NCBI RefSeq assembly: GCF_021088345.1
Contig: NZ_CP088156.1
Location: 8,361,001-8,425,000, forward strand
DNA: 64,000 bases
Reading direction: 5' to 3'
DNA from: Bradyrhizobium ontarionense
GTDB lineage: Bacteria > Pseudomonadota > Alphaproteobacteria > Rhizobiales > Xanthobacteraceae
Both the position numbers and the translations under genes were made by a program. This document shows positions 34,161 to 42,815 of this stretch, piece after piece. Each line of letters starts with the position of its first letter. Positions within the stretch are counted from its first letter, which is position 1. The notes under the pieces are model-generated. The model was not told the origin of the DNA and ran no database searches. It saw only the letters and a program-made list of their open reading frames with translations.

Positions 34161-34918
34161 CGGTGCATTTCATCGGCGCCGGCCCCGGCGCCCCGGACCT
34201 CATCACGGTGCGCGGCCGCGACCTGATCGCACGTTGCCCCGTCTGCCTCTATGCCGGGTCGCTCGTTCCAAGAGCGCTGCTCGATCATTGTCCGCCCGGC
34301 GCGCGCATCGTCGATACCGCGCCGTTGTCGCTCGACGAGATCATGGCCGAGATCACGCGCGCCACGGCCGCCGGCGAGGACGTGGCCCGGCTGCATTCCG
34401 GCGATCTTTCGATCTGGAGCGCGCTGGGCGAGCAGTTGCGCCGGCTCGATGCGCTGAAGATTCCCTACACGGTGACGCCCGGGGTGCCGTCCTTTGCCGC
34501 AGCATCAGCGGCGCTCGGGCGCGAGCTGACCTTGCCGGGGCTCGCCCAGTCGGTGGTGCTGACGCGCACCTCCGGCCGCGCCTCGGCGATGCCCGAAACG
34601 GAGCAGCTGTCACTGTTCGCGCAATCGCGCGCCACGCTCGCCATTCACCTCTCTATCCATGTGCTGGACAAGGTGGTCGATGAGCTCCGTCCGCATTATG
34701 GCGACGATTGTCCGGTGGCGATCGTCTATCGTGCCAGCTGGCCGGATCAGCGCATCCTGACCGGCACGCTGGCGACGATCGTCGATCAGGTCGCGACCAC
34801 CGCAATGGAACGGACCGCGCTGATCCTGGTTGGCCGCGCGCTCGCGGCTGAGGATTTTCGCGACAGCGCGCTGTATGATGCCGACTATCAGCGGCGCTTT
34901 CGCGGGAGGGGCGAGTGA
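34157..34918 (+). CDS. cobM: Precorrin-4 C11-methyltransferase
   Basis: SAM-dependent C11 methylation forming precorrin-5. It has 253 residues with tetrapyrrole methylase motifs [17 protein letters not shown] (about 4-20), [14 protein letters not shown] (about 76-89) and [17 protein letters not shown] (about 105-121). It overlaps cobE by 4 bp and its 3' end overlaps the convergent cbiD gene by 31 bp. Confidence 0.94.
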   Translation: MTVHFIGAGPGAPDLITVRGRDLIARCPVCLYAGSLVPRALLDHCPPGARIVDTAPLSLDEIMAEITRATAAGEDVARLHSGDLSIWSALGEQLRRLDALKIPYTVTPGVPSFAAASAALGRELTLPGLAQSVVLTRTSGRASAMPETEQLSLFAQSRATLAIHLSIHVLDKVVDELRPHYGDDCPVAIVYRASWPDQRILTGTLATIVDQVATTAMERTALILVGRALAAEDFRDSALYDADYQRRFRGRGE

Positions 34919-36018
34919 TCTGGCCCACGGCTTTGTCCGACCAGCCGTCCGTCGCGGTCGAACACGGCGACGTCGAGGGCGATCGCGTCGTTGCCGAGCG
35001 CGCGGTGCGCCGTGTGCCAGGCGGCCTGCGCGACGATATCGCCGGCGGAAAATCCGGCGCGTTGCGCGTCCTGCAGCACCTGCAGCGCGGTGTTGGCGTT
35101 GCGCGCGGTCGTGACCAACTCATCCGGAGCGCCCGCGTCGCGCAGCGTGTTCGCGAGCCAATCGAGATCGACCTCGCCGGCGCGCGAATGCAGGTCGAGC
35201 AGGCCCTGACCGAGCTTGGTCATCTTGGCGAAGCCGCCAGCCACGGTCACGCGCGGCAGCGGATGTCGGCGCAGATATTTCAGCATGCCGCCCGCGAAGT
35301 CGCCCATGTCGATCAGCGCGGTCTCCGGCAGGCCGTGGAGTTGCTGCACGGCCTTTTCCGACATGCTGCCGGTGGCGCCCGCGATATGCGGCAGGCCCGC
35401 GGCGCGCGCGACATCGACGCCGCGATAGATCGAATGGATCCAGGCTGCGCAGCTGAAGGGGACGACGATTCCGGTGGTACCGAGGATCGACAGGCCGCCG
35501 ACGATGCCGAGCCGCGGGTTCAGCGTCTTCTTCGCCAGCTCCTCGCCGCCGGGAATGGAGATCTCGACGATGATGTCGCGCGTCGCACCCAGCAGCGTCG
35601 CCGCTTCGTCGATGGCGGCTGTGATCATCGCGCGCGGCACCGGATTGATCGCGGGCTCTCCCGGCGGCAGCGGCAATCCCGGCTTCGTCACGGTGCCGAC
35701 GCCCGGCCCGGCGCGGAACGCGATGCCGGAGCCGTCGTCGGCCCGTTGCACCGTTGCCCTGATCACCGCGCCATGCGTCACGTCCGGGTCGTCGCCGGCA
35801 TCCTTGACGATACCGGCCGTCGCGCTGGCGCCGCTGGCGTCATGCATCGCGACCGCAAAGCTGACGCGGCGTCCGCCGGGCAGGGCGATCTCGACCATGG
35901 CCGGACAGCTGCCGGTGATCAGCAGCTCATAGGCCGCGCGCGCGGCCGCCGTGGCGCAGCTGCCGGTGGTCCAGCCACGCTTCAGCGGTCGGTTCGGCGG
36001 CGCCGCGGTTTCCATCAT
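34888..36018 (-). CDS. cbiD: Cobalt-precorrin-5B C1-methyltransferase, CbiD type
   Basis: Methylates C1 of the corrin ring precursor. It has about 376 residues. Family signatures are [20 protein letters not shown] near the N-terminus, [20 protein letters not shown] near 260, and the segment [20 protein letters not shown] near 145-164. CbiD is the enzyme of the anaerobic pathway; here it sits among aerobic cob genes, and no cobF is present in the window, so it probably replaces CobF. Two adjacent ATGs (36018, 36015) are plausible starts, with others upstream. It is divergent from cobB. Confidence 0.9.
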   Translation of the reverse strand: MMETAAPPNRPLKRGWTTGSCATAAARAAYELLITGSCPAMVEIALPGGRRVSFAVAMHDASGASATAGIVKDAGDDPDVTHGAVIRATVQRADDGSGIAFRAGPGVGTVTKPGLPLPPGEPAINPVPRAMITAAIDEAATLLGATRDIIVEISIPGGEELAKKTLNPRLGIVGGLSILGTTGIVVPFSCAAWIHSIYRGVDVARAAGLPHIAGATGSMSEKAVQQLHGLPETALIDMGDFAGGMLKYLRRHPLPRVTVAGGFAKMTKLGQGLLDLHSRAGEVDLDWLANTLRDAGAPDELVTTARNANTALQVLQDAQRAGFSAGDIVAQAAWHTAHRALGNDAIALDVAVFDRDGRLVGQSRGPDHSPLPRKRR

Positions 36019-36065
36019 GGCCGATCGCATAGCACATTTTGTCATGATCCGGCGGTGTCCCGGCC

Positions 36066-37406
36066 ATGACCGCGGCGGCGCCAAACGGGATCATCGTCGC
36101 TGCGCCGCGTTCGGGCGCCGGCAAGACCACCGTGACGCTCGGGGTGCTGAGGGCGCTTGCCCGGCGCGGCAAACGCGTGCAGCCGTTCAAGTGCGGGCCC
36201 GACTACATCGATCTGGCCTTTCATACGGCGGCTGCGCAACAGACGAGCTACAATCTCGACAGTTGGGCGATGTCGGAACGGCAGCTCCTGGGGCTCGTCT
36301 GCGACGTCGCGGCCGACGCTGATGTCGCCGTCGTCGAGGGCGTCATGGGCCTGTTCGACGGGGCGCCGCAGCCGGGCCGCGCCGGCAAGGGCTCGGCCGC
36401 GGATCTCGCCGCGCTGCTCGGCTGGCCGGTGGTGCTCGTGCTCGATGTGAGCGGGCAGACCGAGACGGCCGCGGCCGTTGCGCTCGGCTGCGCACGTTTT
36501 CGCGACGACGTCGAGGTCGCCGGCGTGATCCTCAATCGCGTCGCGAGCGCGCGGCATCGGGCGCTGATCGAGCCGGCGTTTGCGACCGTCGGCATCAGGG
36601 TCCTGGGCGCGCTGGGGCGCGACGCGCAATTGACGTTGCCGGAGCGGCATCTCGGCCTCGTTCAGGCCCAGGAACTCACGACGATCGAGGCGCATCTCGA
36701 TCACCTCGCGGACTGCGTCTCGAAATCAGTCGATCTCGATGCCGTGGTTGCGCTGGCGCAGCCGCTGCGCTTCGTCCGGCAGACCGATCGAACGTCGGAT
36801 TTCGGTATCCGACCGCCGGGGCAGCGCATCGCGCTGGCCTCCGATGCTGCATTCTCGTTCAGCTATCCGCATCTTCTGCGGTATTGGCACGCACAGGGCG
36901 CGGAGATCGTTCCGTTCTCGCCGATGAATGACGAAGCTCCCGACCGTGCAGCCGATGCGGTGTGGCTGCCGGGCGGCTATCCGGAATTGCATGCGGGGCG
37001 ATTGGCCTCGGCGCGCGCGTTCCTCGCGGGTCTGCGAGCCATGGCCACGAGCGGCGCGGCCATCCATGGCGAGTGCGGCGGCTACATGATGCTGGGCACC
37101 GGGCTCGAAGATGCTGACGGCGTGCGGCATGCGATGGCCGGATTGTTGTCGCTTGAGACCTCGTTCGCCAGACGCCGCCTGCATCTGGGCTATCGCCGCG
37201 CTACCCTGCTGGCGGACTGCAGCCTCGGGCAGAAGGGAGCGGTCGTTCACGGTCACGAGTTTCACTACGCGACCATCCTGAGCGAGGCGGACGATCCCTT
37301 GATCGATTGCCGCGATGCCTCGGGCGGCGCGATCGCCGAGCGCGGCGCCCGGCGGGGATCGGTGACGGGATCGTTCCTGCATGTCTTGAGCGGCGAGGGC
37401 ACATGA
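36066..37406 (+). CDS. cobB: Hydrogenobyrinic/cobyrinic acid a,c-diamide synthase
   Basis: Glutamine- and ATP-dependent amidation of the a and c acetate side chains before cobalt insertion. It has 446 residues. The P-loop-like motif VAAPRSGAGKTTVTLG is at about 11-26; VEGVMGLFDGAP is near 91-102. The C-terminal glutaminase domain has its nucleophile Cys in IHGECGGYMMLG (about 334-345). It overlaps bluB by 4 bp. Confidence 0.93.
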   Translation: MTAAAPNGIIVAAPRSGAGKTTVTLGVLRALARRGKRVQPFKCGPDYIDLAFHTAAAQQTSYNLDSWAMSERQLLGLVCDVAADADVAVVEGVMGLFDGAPQPGRAGKGSAADLAALLGWPVVLVLDVSGQTETAAAVALGCARFRDDVEVAGVILNRVASARHRALIEPAFATVGIRVLGALGRDAQLTLPERHLGLVQAQELTTIEAHLDHLADCVSKSVDLDAVVALAQPLRFVRQTDRTSDFGIRPPGQRIALASDAAFSFSYPHLLRYWHAQGAEIVPFSPMNDEAPDRAADAVWLPGGYPELHAGRLASARAFLAGLRAMATSGAAIHGECGGYMMLGTGLEDADGVRHAMAGLLSLETSFARRRLHLGYRRATLLADCSLGQKGAVVHGHEFHYATILSEADDPLIDCRDASGGAIAERGARRGSVTGSFLHVLSGEGT

Positions 37407-38059
37407 GCGACGTCACGCGAGAGCCGCCGCATTTCGATGCGTCCTTCAAGGCGCTCCTTGCCGAGCTGGTGCGCTGGCGTCGCGACGTGCGCCGTTTCCG
37501 CACCGATCCGGTCCCGGAGGAGCTGATTGAGCAACTGCTGACGCTCGCGGCGCATGCGCCATCGGTTGGCTTCTGCCAGCCGTGGCGTTTCGTGCTGGTC
37601 GAGAGCGCCGAGGGGCGCGCCGCGATCATCGACAATTTCAAGCGCGCCAACCAGGCCGCGCTCGGCGGCTATGATGGCGAGCGCCGCGCGCTCTATGTCG
37701 GGCTCAAGCTCGAAGGCCTGACACAGGCGCCGGTGCATCTCGCCGTCTGTGCCGATGAGGGAGCAGAGACCGGTCATCGGCTCGGCCGCGCCACGATGCC
37801 GGAAACGTTGCGCTACTCGGTGGTGGCGGCGATCCAGACGTTCTGGCTCGCGGCGCGCGCCGAAGGGCTCGGAGTCGGCTGGGTATCGATCCTGGATCCG
37901 GCGGCGGTCGTTCGACAGCTCGAGCTGCCGAACGACTGGACGCTCGTCGCCTATCTCTGCGTCGGCTGGCCGGAAGAGGAACATGACGATCCCGAGCTCG
38001 AACGTCACGGCTGGGAGACGCGGCTCGACCACACTGTGATCAAGCCGCTGAAGCGTTAG
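37403..38059 (+). CDS. bluB: 5,6-dimethylbenzimidazole synthase
   Basis: Flavin-destructase that uses O2 to fragment reduced FMN into 5,6-dimethylbenzimidazole, the lower ligand base. It has 218 residues of the nitroreductase-like fold. Segments RWRRDVRRFRTDPVPEEL (about 24-41), AHAPSVGFCQPWRFVLV (about 51-67) and EGLGVGWVSILDPAAV (about 155-170) are diagnostic of BluB rather than of ordinary nitroreductases. The start overlaps the cobB stop (ATGA). Confidence 0.93.
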   Translation: MSDVTREPPHFDASFKALLAELVRWRRDVRRFRTDPVPEELIEQLLTLAAHAPSVGFCQPWRFVLVESAEGRAAIIDNFKRANQAALGGYDGERRALYVGLKLEGLTQAPVHLAVCADEGAETGHRLGRATMPETLRYSVVAAIQTFWLAARAEGLGVGWVSILDPAAVVRQLELPNDWTLVAYLCVGWPEEEHDDPELERHGWETRLDHTVIKPLKR

Positions 38060-38060
38060 G

Positions 38061-38786
38061 TCACGATGCCATCGCCAGCGCGGGCGCATCCACCATGACC
38101 GGCTCCGCAGCCGGTCGCGCCGCGCCGGCCAGCTGAAAGCGCAGGCCGTGCAAGGTCACGGTGAGCGGAATGCCGCGGAAGTCGTCGTGAAAGGCGCGGA
38201 TGCGGCGCGTCATCTCGGCGGGATGGATGTCGGCCGGCATGTCGCACATCTGCGCATACATGCGCCTGGTGCTCCTGATCCCGCTCCAACGGATCGGGAT
38301 CGCCGGCAGCGGGCCGGCGTTGCAGGCAAGATCGCGCGACATCCGCCAGAACAGATAGGCAAGACGCACGAACGTCATCTGCTCGAGGCCGCGGACATCG
38401 ACCCCTGCGGGGATATCGAATGTTTCGACCCCGACGATGGCGCCGCAGTCGACGCGGGGCTCCATGACATGGGCGGTCGCACCAAAGCTCGTCGCGTCGT
38501 CGTACATCGCGAAATGTGCGGGCGCCCAGCCCGGATAGTCCGGTGACGCCGGGTGGAAGTTGTAGGCGCCGTGACCGAGCGCGCCGAGAATGTCAGCGGG
38601 CACGACGACGCCCGTCGTGAAGGCGAGCAGGCGAGATCTGCCGAGCACGTCGGGCTCGATGGCCTGGAGGTCCTGCAAGCTGACCGCGCAGCGGAACGAC
38701 AGCGCGGGATTGTGCGCCTTGAGGAGTTCGGTCAGGGCGAGCTGCTGATCGCGGCTGCCGGTCAGAAGAATGATGGTGTCGAACAT
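38061..38786 (-). CDS. Formyltransferase-family protein
   Basis: A 241-residue protein with a formyltransferase fold as in methionyl-tRNA and sugar-nucleotide formyltransferases. The catalytic triad appears as N76 and H78 in GAYNFHPASPDYPG and D113 in PRVDCGAIVG. The usual tRNA-binding C-terminal domain is replaced by a ~100-residue different segment. It lies 26 bp downstream of a glycosyltransferase-like gene on the same strand, near flagellar genes. N-formylation of a sugar or small amine is therefore more likely than a housekeeping Fmt role, but this is inference. Upstream in-frame extension lacks a start signal. Confidence 0.75.
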   Translation of the reverse strand: MFDTIILLTGSRDQQLALTELLKAHNPALSFRCAVSLQDLQAIEPDVLGRSRLLAFTTGVVVPADILGALGHGAYNFHPASPDYPGWAPAHFAMYDDATSFGATAHVMEPRVDCGAIVGVETFDIPAGVDVRGLEQMTFVRLAYLFWRMSRDLACNAGPLPAIPIRWSGIRSTRRMYAQMCDMPADIHPAEMTRRIRAFHDDFRGIPLTVTLHGLRFQLAGAARPAAEPVMVDAPALAMAS

Positions 38787-38812
38787 GAGCGGCTCTTGTC
38801 CCGATGTTGGCG

Positions 38813-40147
38813 TCAGCGGCGGTAGGTCGTAATGGTGTCGGGCTGTCGCGCAGCCTCGGAGGCGGCGATCGCTCGGAAGAGATCGGGCGGCAGCTCCTGC
38901 CAGGGCGTAACCTCGATCACCTTGTTGTCGGCCAGGAACGCCGCCTCGCGGGCGATCCGCACGTCCTGCTGCCATGGGCATAGCGAGAGCTCGAGACGAG
39001 AGAAGCCGCCGCAATCGACAGCGAAGGCATCGGTCAGCGCCTGGATGCTTGCAGCGGTGAGGCGCGGGCTGGAGCCTTCGATATCGCGCAGGATCACCGT
39101 GACGGCCCTGTCGGACTTTGCTTCGGAGCGAACGACGAGCAGCGAGTCGGAAGCGCCGACGCGACCGGCGCGCCGGGGTGATCGGACCATGGTGGCGAAG
39201 TCAGGATCAGGACCGAGATCGGTGCTCGCAGGCTTCAGGTTGTGGACGATCGCTGCGGTTCCGGCCCCCGCTTCGCCTGCGACGGCATGATAGGAGCGGG
39301 GCAGCCAGACCGTGTCGAGCGGCATCTGCGACGATGCCAGGCTCCAGGCCTGATCGAGGAGATAGCCGTCCCAGACATCCGGGCAGGACGCGGCAATCTC
39401 CTGCCAGGTCCTGAGCATGGTCTCGGCAGCCTCCGACCGGCCGAAATAGAGCGTGCGCGCCGACATCTCCCAGCCGTTCCACTTGTGGACCGCGAAATCG
39501 CAGCCGGTGAGCACCGGCAGCTTCGGAACGGATTGCAGCATGACGTCGGCCTCGACGAACAGCAGCGGCGCAGTGTGCCGCTGCCATTGGCGCATGATGA
39601 AATCGGCCTTCTCGGCTGCGCTCAGAGAGTTGCGCTGACGTGTGTCCACCGGCTCGATCTCGAACGGGAGACCGAGCCGCTCGAGCGAACGCCTGAGATG
39701 ATAGACGTGAAGGTCGCCGACCGTCCTAGGATGGCAGGACACGATCCGCAATGCATCCGTTCGCCGATCATCGCTCGGCAGGCGCCAGTCAAGACCGCCC
39801 CACCACAATTCGTGCGGCCCTTCCGACGAAGCGCCGACGGTCCCGAATTCGGTCAGCTTCGACTTCAGGAAGTCGAACGCCGGATCTTCGCCGAACGGGA
39901 TGGCGATTGCGTCATGCGCCGTCAGCGCGCCGTACAACAGCTCGGCACCAGCGCCCGTCGGCGGGTCTATGATGACGAGGGTGCGCCCCTCGCGCGAGAC
40001 CGCGTCGCCGTCCCACAAGGTGAGCGGACCGAACCTGCGCGCCAGCCACTGCAGGCGGCGCTCCTGTTGCTTGCCAAGCCTGACGCCGCAAGCGCTCAAG
40101 GCCTGCGCTGGATCTTGATCGATGCCGTGTGGGTGTTGCCGCATCAT
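38813..40147 (-). CDS. Glycosyltransferase-like protein of unknown specificity
   Basis: A 444-residue soluble protein. Its middle (about 130-290) resembles GT-A nucleotide-sugar transferases: PLLFVEADVMLQSVPKLP (about 194-211, with acidic E199 and D201 where a DxD-like motif would be), TLYFGRSEAAETMLRTWQEI (about 232-251) and YLLDQAWSL (about 262-270, the D-Q pair). The flanking domains are unrecognised. GGAGG seven bases before the ATG at 40147 is a strong start. It probably forms an operon with the formyltransferase; modification of flagellin or an envelope glycan is possible. Confidence 0.6.
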   Translation of the reverse strand: MMRQHPHGIDQDPAQALSACGVRLGKQQERRLQWLARRFGPLTLWDGDAVSREGRTLVIIDPPTGAGAELLYGALTAHDAIAIPFGEDPAFDFLKSKLTEFGTVGASSEGPHELWWGGLDWRLPSDDRRTDALRIVSCHPRTVGDLHVYHLRRSLERLGLPFEIEPVDTRQRNSLSAAEKADFIMRQWQRHTAPLLFVEADVMLQSVPKLPVLTGCDFAVHKWNGWEMSARTLYFGRSEAAETMLRTWQEIAASCPDVWDGYLLDQAWSLASSQMPLDTVWLPRSYHAVAGEAGAGTAAIVHNLKPASTDLGPDPDFATMVRSPRRAGRVGASDSLLVVRSEAKSDRAVTVILRDIEGSSPRLTAASIQALTDAFAVDCGGFSRLELSLCPWQQDVRIAREAAFLADNKVIEVTPWQELPPDLFRAIAASEAARQPDTITTYRR

Positions 40148-41086
40148 GCCGGGTCCTCCTGCACAGTAGAACGGACCACGACAGCCAATCAGGCGCGTCG
40201 ATCGCGCGGATCGTCGGCGCTTTGCGTTGACACGGGTGTGGCCGGAGATCTCGGCACGGATCGCGTGAAGTTCGTTTCGCAATATTGCTCGACGTGTCGC
40301 CGGAATTCGCAGCACCGCGACTAACTCCGCGTCAACCTGTGCAGCAACGCGTCATGCGTCCTGATCTGAAAGTCATGATCGACAACGAAGTGTCCGATCG
40401 GGACACGCAAATGGACGCGAAGCTCAGGTTTTCGGTGTCGATCCAGCTATCAGTTGCGCAACAGCGTCGGAGCGCAGGTGATGTCGAACGAAATATCCAG
40501 CAACATTCGATGATGCGCTGGAGGCGGCTCAACAACAGCGCGCACATCAACGGCGCTTGACGCCGCCGCGTCAATCGCTTCGTTTTCATCGCTCCTACGA
40601 ACTACAACGTACGAGTTCGCGAGATCAGGCGCACGAATTTGAAAAAAATCGGCAAGCGATTCAAAAATCGCATCCGCGGCAACTGACAGAGTCGAAAAAT
40701 GCGATACGTTCGTCTCGATGATTCGGAAAAAATTGCCGAGCTCGATGTCCGCTCCGCCGGAGTTCCGAACCTCGCGCAATCGCGTCATCTCTCGTGTTTG
40801 CGGTGCGCCCGATGGGCAGTGTTAGTAAGCGTTGAGCTGTGTTTTCCGCTGAATTCGTCTTCCCGGAATGAAACCCTGCCATGCCGCCTATCGGCTTCTC
40901 TTCCTTCGTAATTGCCCGGCGCGTCGGCTGCGTGCGGCAGAATTTGCCTGGCTCTAGGCAAAACATTCCACGTAAGCATTTGAAAAATAACGAAAATACT
41001 CCGCCTGCTTATTCCGGTCACAGCGTTCAACGATCGGAAGCCGTCTGCGACGTGCGCTTTCGGCAATGCGGGTTGGAGATTCGGAA
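40148..41086. other. Long AT-richer intergenic region before the sigma factor gene
   Basis: About 940 bp with visibly lower GC from about 40560 to 41030. Short frames occur, the longest on the minus strand (40450-40788, 112 codons), but that frame lacks a spaced ribosome binding site and a recognisable product. The region carries a perfect inverted repeat at 40943-40962 and is a likely home for promoters of the sigma factor and the divergent glycosyltransferase operon. Confidence 0.5.
40943..40962. promoter_or_regulatory. Perfect inverted repeat upstream of the sigma factor
   Basis: TTTGCCT-GGCTCT-AGGCAAA: two exact 7-bp arms around a 6-bp centre, about 125 bp upstream of the sigma factor start. 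It could be an operator or a short hairpin; there is no T-run after it. Confidence 0.5.
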
Positions 41087-41791
41087 ATGAGCTACGCGCT
41101 GGACGTCTGGGCCCCGGCCGATGGCGTGTCTTCGAAGGAGCCGGCGGCGCCGGATGTTGATGCCGTGCCGTGGAGCGAGTCGGCCGCCACCGTTCCGGAT
41201 TGCGGGCCGCCCTCCGAGCCCGTCGTCTTCGATGAGGACAAGGAACTGCTCGACCGTCTGTCTGCCGGAGACGAGATCGCTTTTCGTCTTCTGGTTGAGC
41301 GGCACATCGACCGCGCCTACGCGATTGCGTTGCGCATCGTCGGGAATGCCGCCGACGCCGAGGACGTCGTGCAGGACACGATGTTGAAGATCTGGACTCA
41401 TCGCGGGCGCTGGCAGCACGGGCGGGCCAAATTCTCGACCTGGCTCTATCGTGTGGTCAGCAACCGCTGCATCGACATCCACCGCAAGCCGCGCACCGAG
41501 AATGTCGACGTGGTCCCCGAGGTCGCGGACGGCAAGCCGGATGCAGTGAGTGTGATCGAGCGGGCCGAGATGAACGACATCCTGGAAGCCGCGATGCAGC
41601 GGCTGCCGGAGCAGCAGCGCGTTGCAGTGATCCTGTCCTATCACGAGAACATGAGCAACGGCGAAATCGCCGAGGTGATGGAGACGACGGTTGCCGCGGT
41701 GGAGTCGCTTCTGAAGCGCGGGCGCCAGCAGCTGCGCGAAATGCTGCGGCGGCACGAGCGCGATATCCGCGGCGCCTTTACCGATTGCTAA
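41087..41791 (+). CDS. ECF-type RNA polymerase sigma factor
   Basis: A 234-residue sigma-70 family factor. After a ~55-residue acidic N-terminal extension, region 2 (about 60-125: LLVERHIDRAYAIALRIVGN, DAEDVVQDTMLKIW, FSTWLYRVVSNRCID) and region 4 (about 160-220: LPEQQRVAVILSYHENMSNGEIAEVMETTVAAVESLLKRG split) are clear; no region 3 is present, as in ECF factors. GGAG nine bases before the ATG supports this start; an ATG seven codons earlier is an alternative. It precedes the flagellin operon by 138 bp; a role in flagellar or envelope-stress control is inferred. Confidence 0.88.
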   Translation: MSYALDVWAPADGVSSKEPAAPDVDAVPWSESAATVPDCGPPSEPVVFDEDKELLDRLSAGDEIAFRLLVERHIDRAYAIALRIVGNAADAEDVVQDTMLKIWTHRGRWQHGRAKFSTWLYRVVSNRCIDIHRKPRTENVDVVPEVADGKPDAVSVIERAEMNDILEAAMQRLPEQQRVAVILSYHENMSNGEIAEVMETTVAAVESLLKRGRQQLREMLRRHERDIRGAFTDC

Positions 41792-41929
41792 CCATAAATT
41801 TCGCGTCGTACGAGAATTCGCGCCTGATCCTGGCAGGCGCCGCCGTTTGATCGGGCAGACGGGGCTGATCCGCACCGTCAGTCCTTCCACGATCCGGCGC
41901 GTCTTGCCGATCACCCAGGAGTCTTCACC

Positions 41930-42754
41930 GTGCCCGCAATCTCCACCAACATCGCCGCCAACTCCGCCGTCCGTTATCTGAACATCAACTCCAACCAGGA
42001 AACGAGCTCGCTCTCCAAGCTGTCGAGCGGCTCGCGCATCACGTCAGCCTCGGACGACGCCGCCGGTCTCGCGATCTCGACCCGCATCTCCTCCGACATC
42101 ACCACGCTCCAGCAGGCCGCGACCAACGCCGCGCAGGCCACCTCGATCCTGCAGACCGCCGATGGCGGCGCCTCCAACATCAGCGACATCCTGGCCCGCA
42201 TGAAATCGCTGGCCTCCGAGTCGGCATCGGGCACCACGGTCGGAACCAGCCGCACCTACATCCAGTCGGAATTCTCGCAGCTGACCAGCGAAATCACGTC
42301 GATCGCGACGGGAACGCGCTACAGCGGCCAGAGCCTGCTCGACGGCACCAGCACCTTCTCTTCGGGCGTCTCGGTCCTGGTGGGCTCCTCCGCCTCGGAC
42401 ACCATCAGCATCACGCTGTCCGACCTCACTGCGAGCACGCTCGGCGTCTCCTCGCTCGACGTCAGCACCCAGACCGGTGCGACCGCGGCGCTGACCGCGC
42501 TGGACACCGCGATCGACACGGTGTCGAAGGCCCGCGCCGACATCGGTGCGCAGGAATCGCGCTTCAACTTCTCGGCCGACTCGATCTCGACGCAGACCCA
42601 GAACCTGCAGTCCGCCAATTCGGCGATCAAGGACGTGGATATCGCGTCGGAGCAGGCGAAACTGTCGTCGGCCCAGGTGAAGACCCAGGCCGCCGTGTCG
42701 GCGGAAGCCGCCGCGAACCAGCTCCCGCAGTACCTGCTGAAGCTGCTCGGCTGA
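41930..42754 (+). CDS. fliC: Flagellin
   Basis: Filament subunit, 274 residues, exported by the flagellar type III system. The N-terminal domain (1-140; NTNI-type start ISTNIAANSAVRYLN, then SSGSRITSASDDAAGLAIS) and C-terminal domain (about 215-274, IGAQESRFNF and LLKLLG end) are present with only a short middle, so it lacks large surface-exposed D2/D3 domains. The central part is Ser/Thr-rich. The start is GTG with AGGAG 8-9 bases upstream. It is followed by a terminator-like hairpin and then fliD. Confidence 0.93.
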   Translation: MPAISTNIAANSAVRYLNINSNQETSSLSKLSSGSRITSASDDAAGLAISTRISSDITTLQQAATNAAQATSILQTADGGASNISDILARMKSLASESASGTTVGTSRTYIQSEFSQLTSEITSIATGTRYSGQSLLDGTSTFSSGVSVLVGSSASDTISITLSDLTASTLGVSSLDVSTQTGATAALTALDTAIDTVSKARADIGAQESRFNFSADSISTQTQNLQSANSAIKDVDIASEQAKLSSAQVKTQAAVSAEAAANQLPQYLLKLLG

Positions 42755-42764
42755 GACGTGATCT

Positions 42765-42796
42765 GCCGGTCCGGCGTCATGCCGGTCCGGCCTTTT
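42765..42796 (+). terminator. Intrinsic terminator after flagellin
   Basis: GCCGGTCCGGC (42765-42775), loop GTCAT, GCCGGTCCGGC (42781-42791), then CTTTTC. The arms pair over 11 bp with a single central T-T mismatch. Its place between flagellin and fliD would keep flagellin transcripts abundant and separate. Confidence 0.7.
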
Positions 42797-42815
42797 CTCC
42801 GGAGGACGTCGACGA

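Noticed and set aside
37403..38059. Annotation of bluB as an ordinary nitroreductase
   Set aside because: The RWRRDVRRFRTDP and CQPWRFVLV blocks and the coupling to cobB identify BluB specifically.
40450..40788. A 112-codon minus-strand frame in the AT-rich intergenic region
   Set aside because: No properly spaced ribosome binding site and no recognisable product, although it cannot be fully excluded.
41792..41929. A possible sigma-54 promoter (TGGCAGG...) upstream of flagellin
   Set aside because: The spacing between GG and a downstream GC does not fit the -24/-12 pattern.
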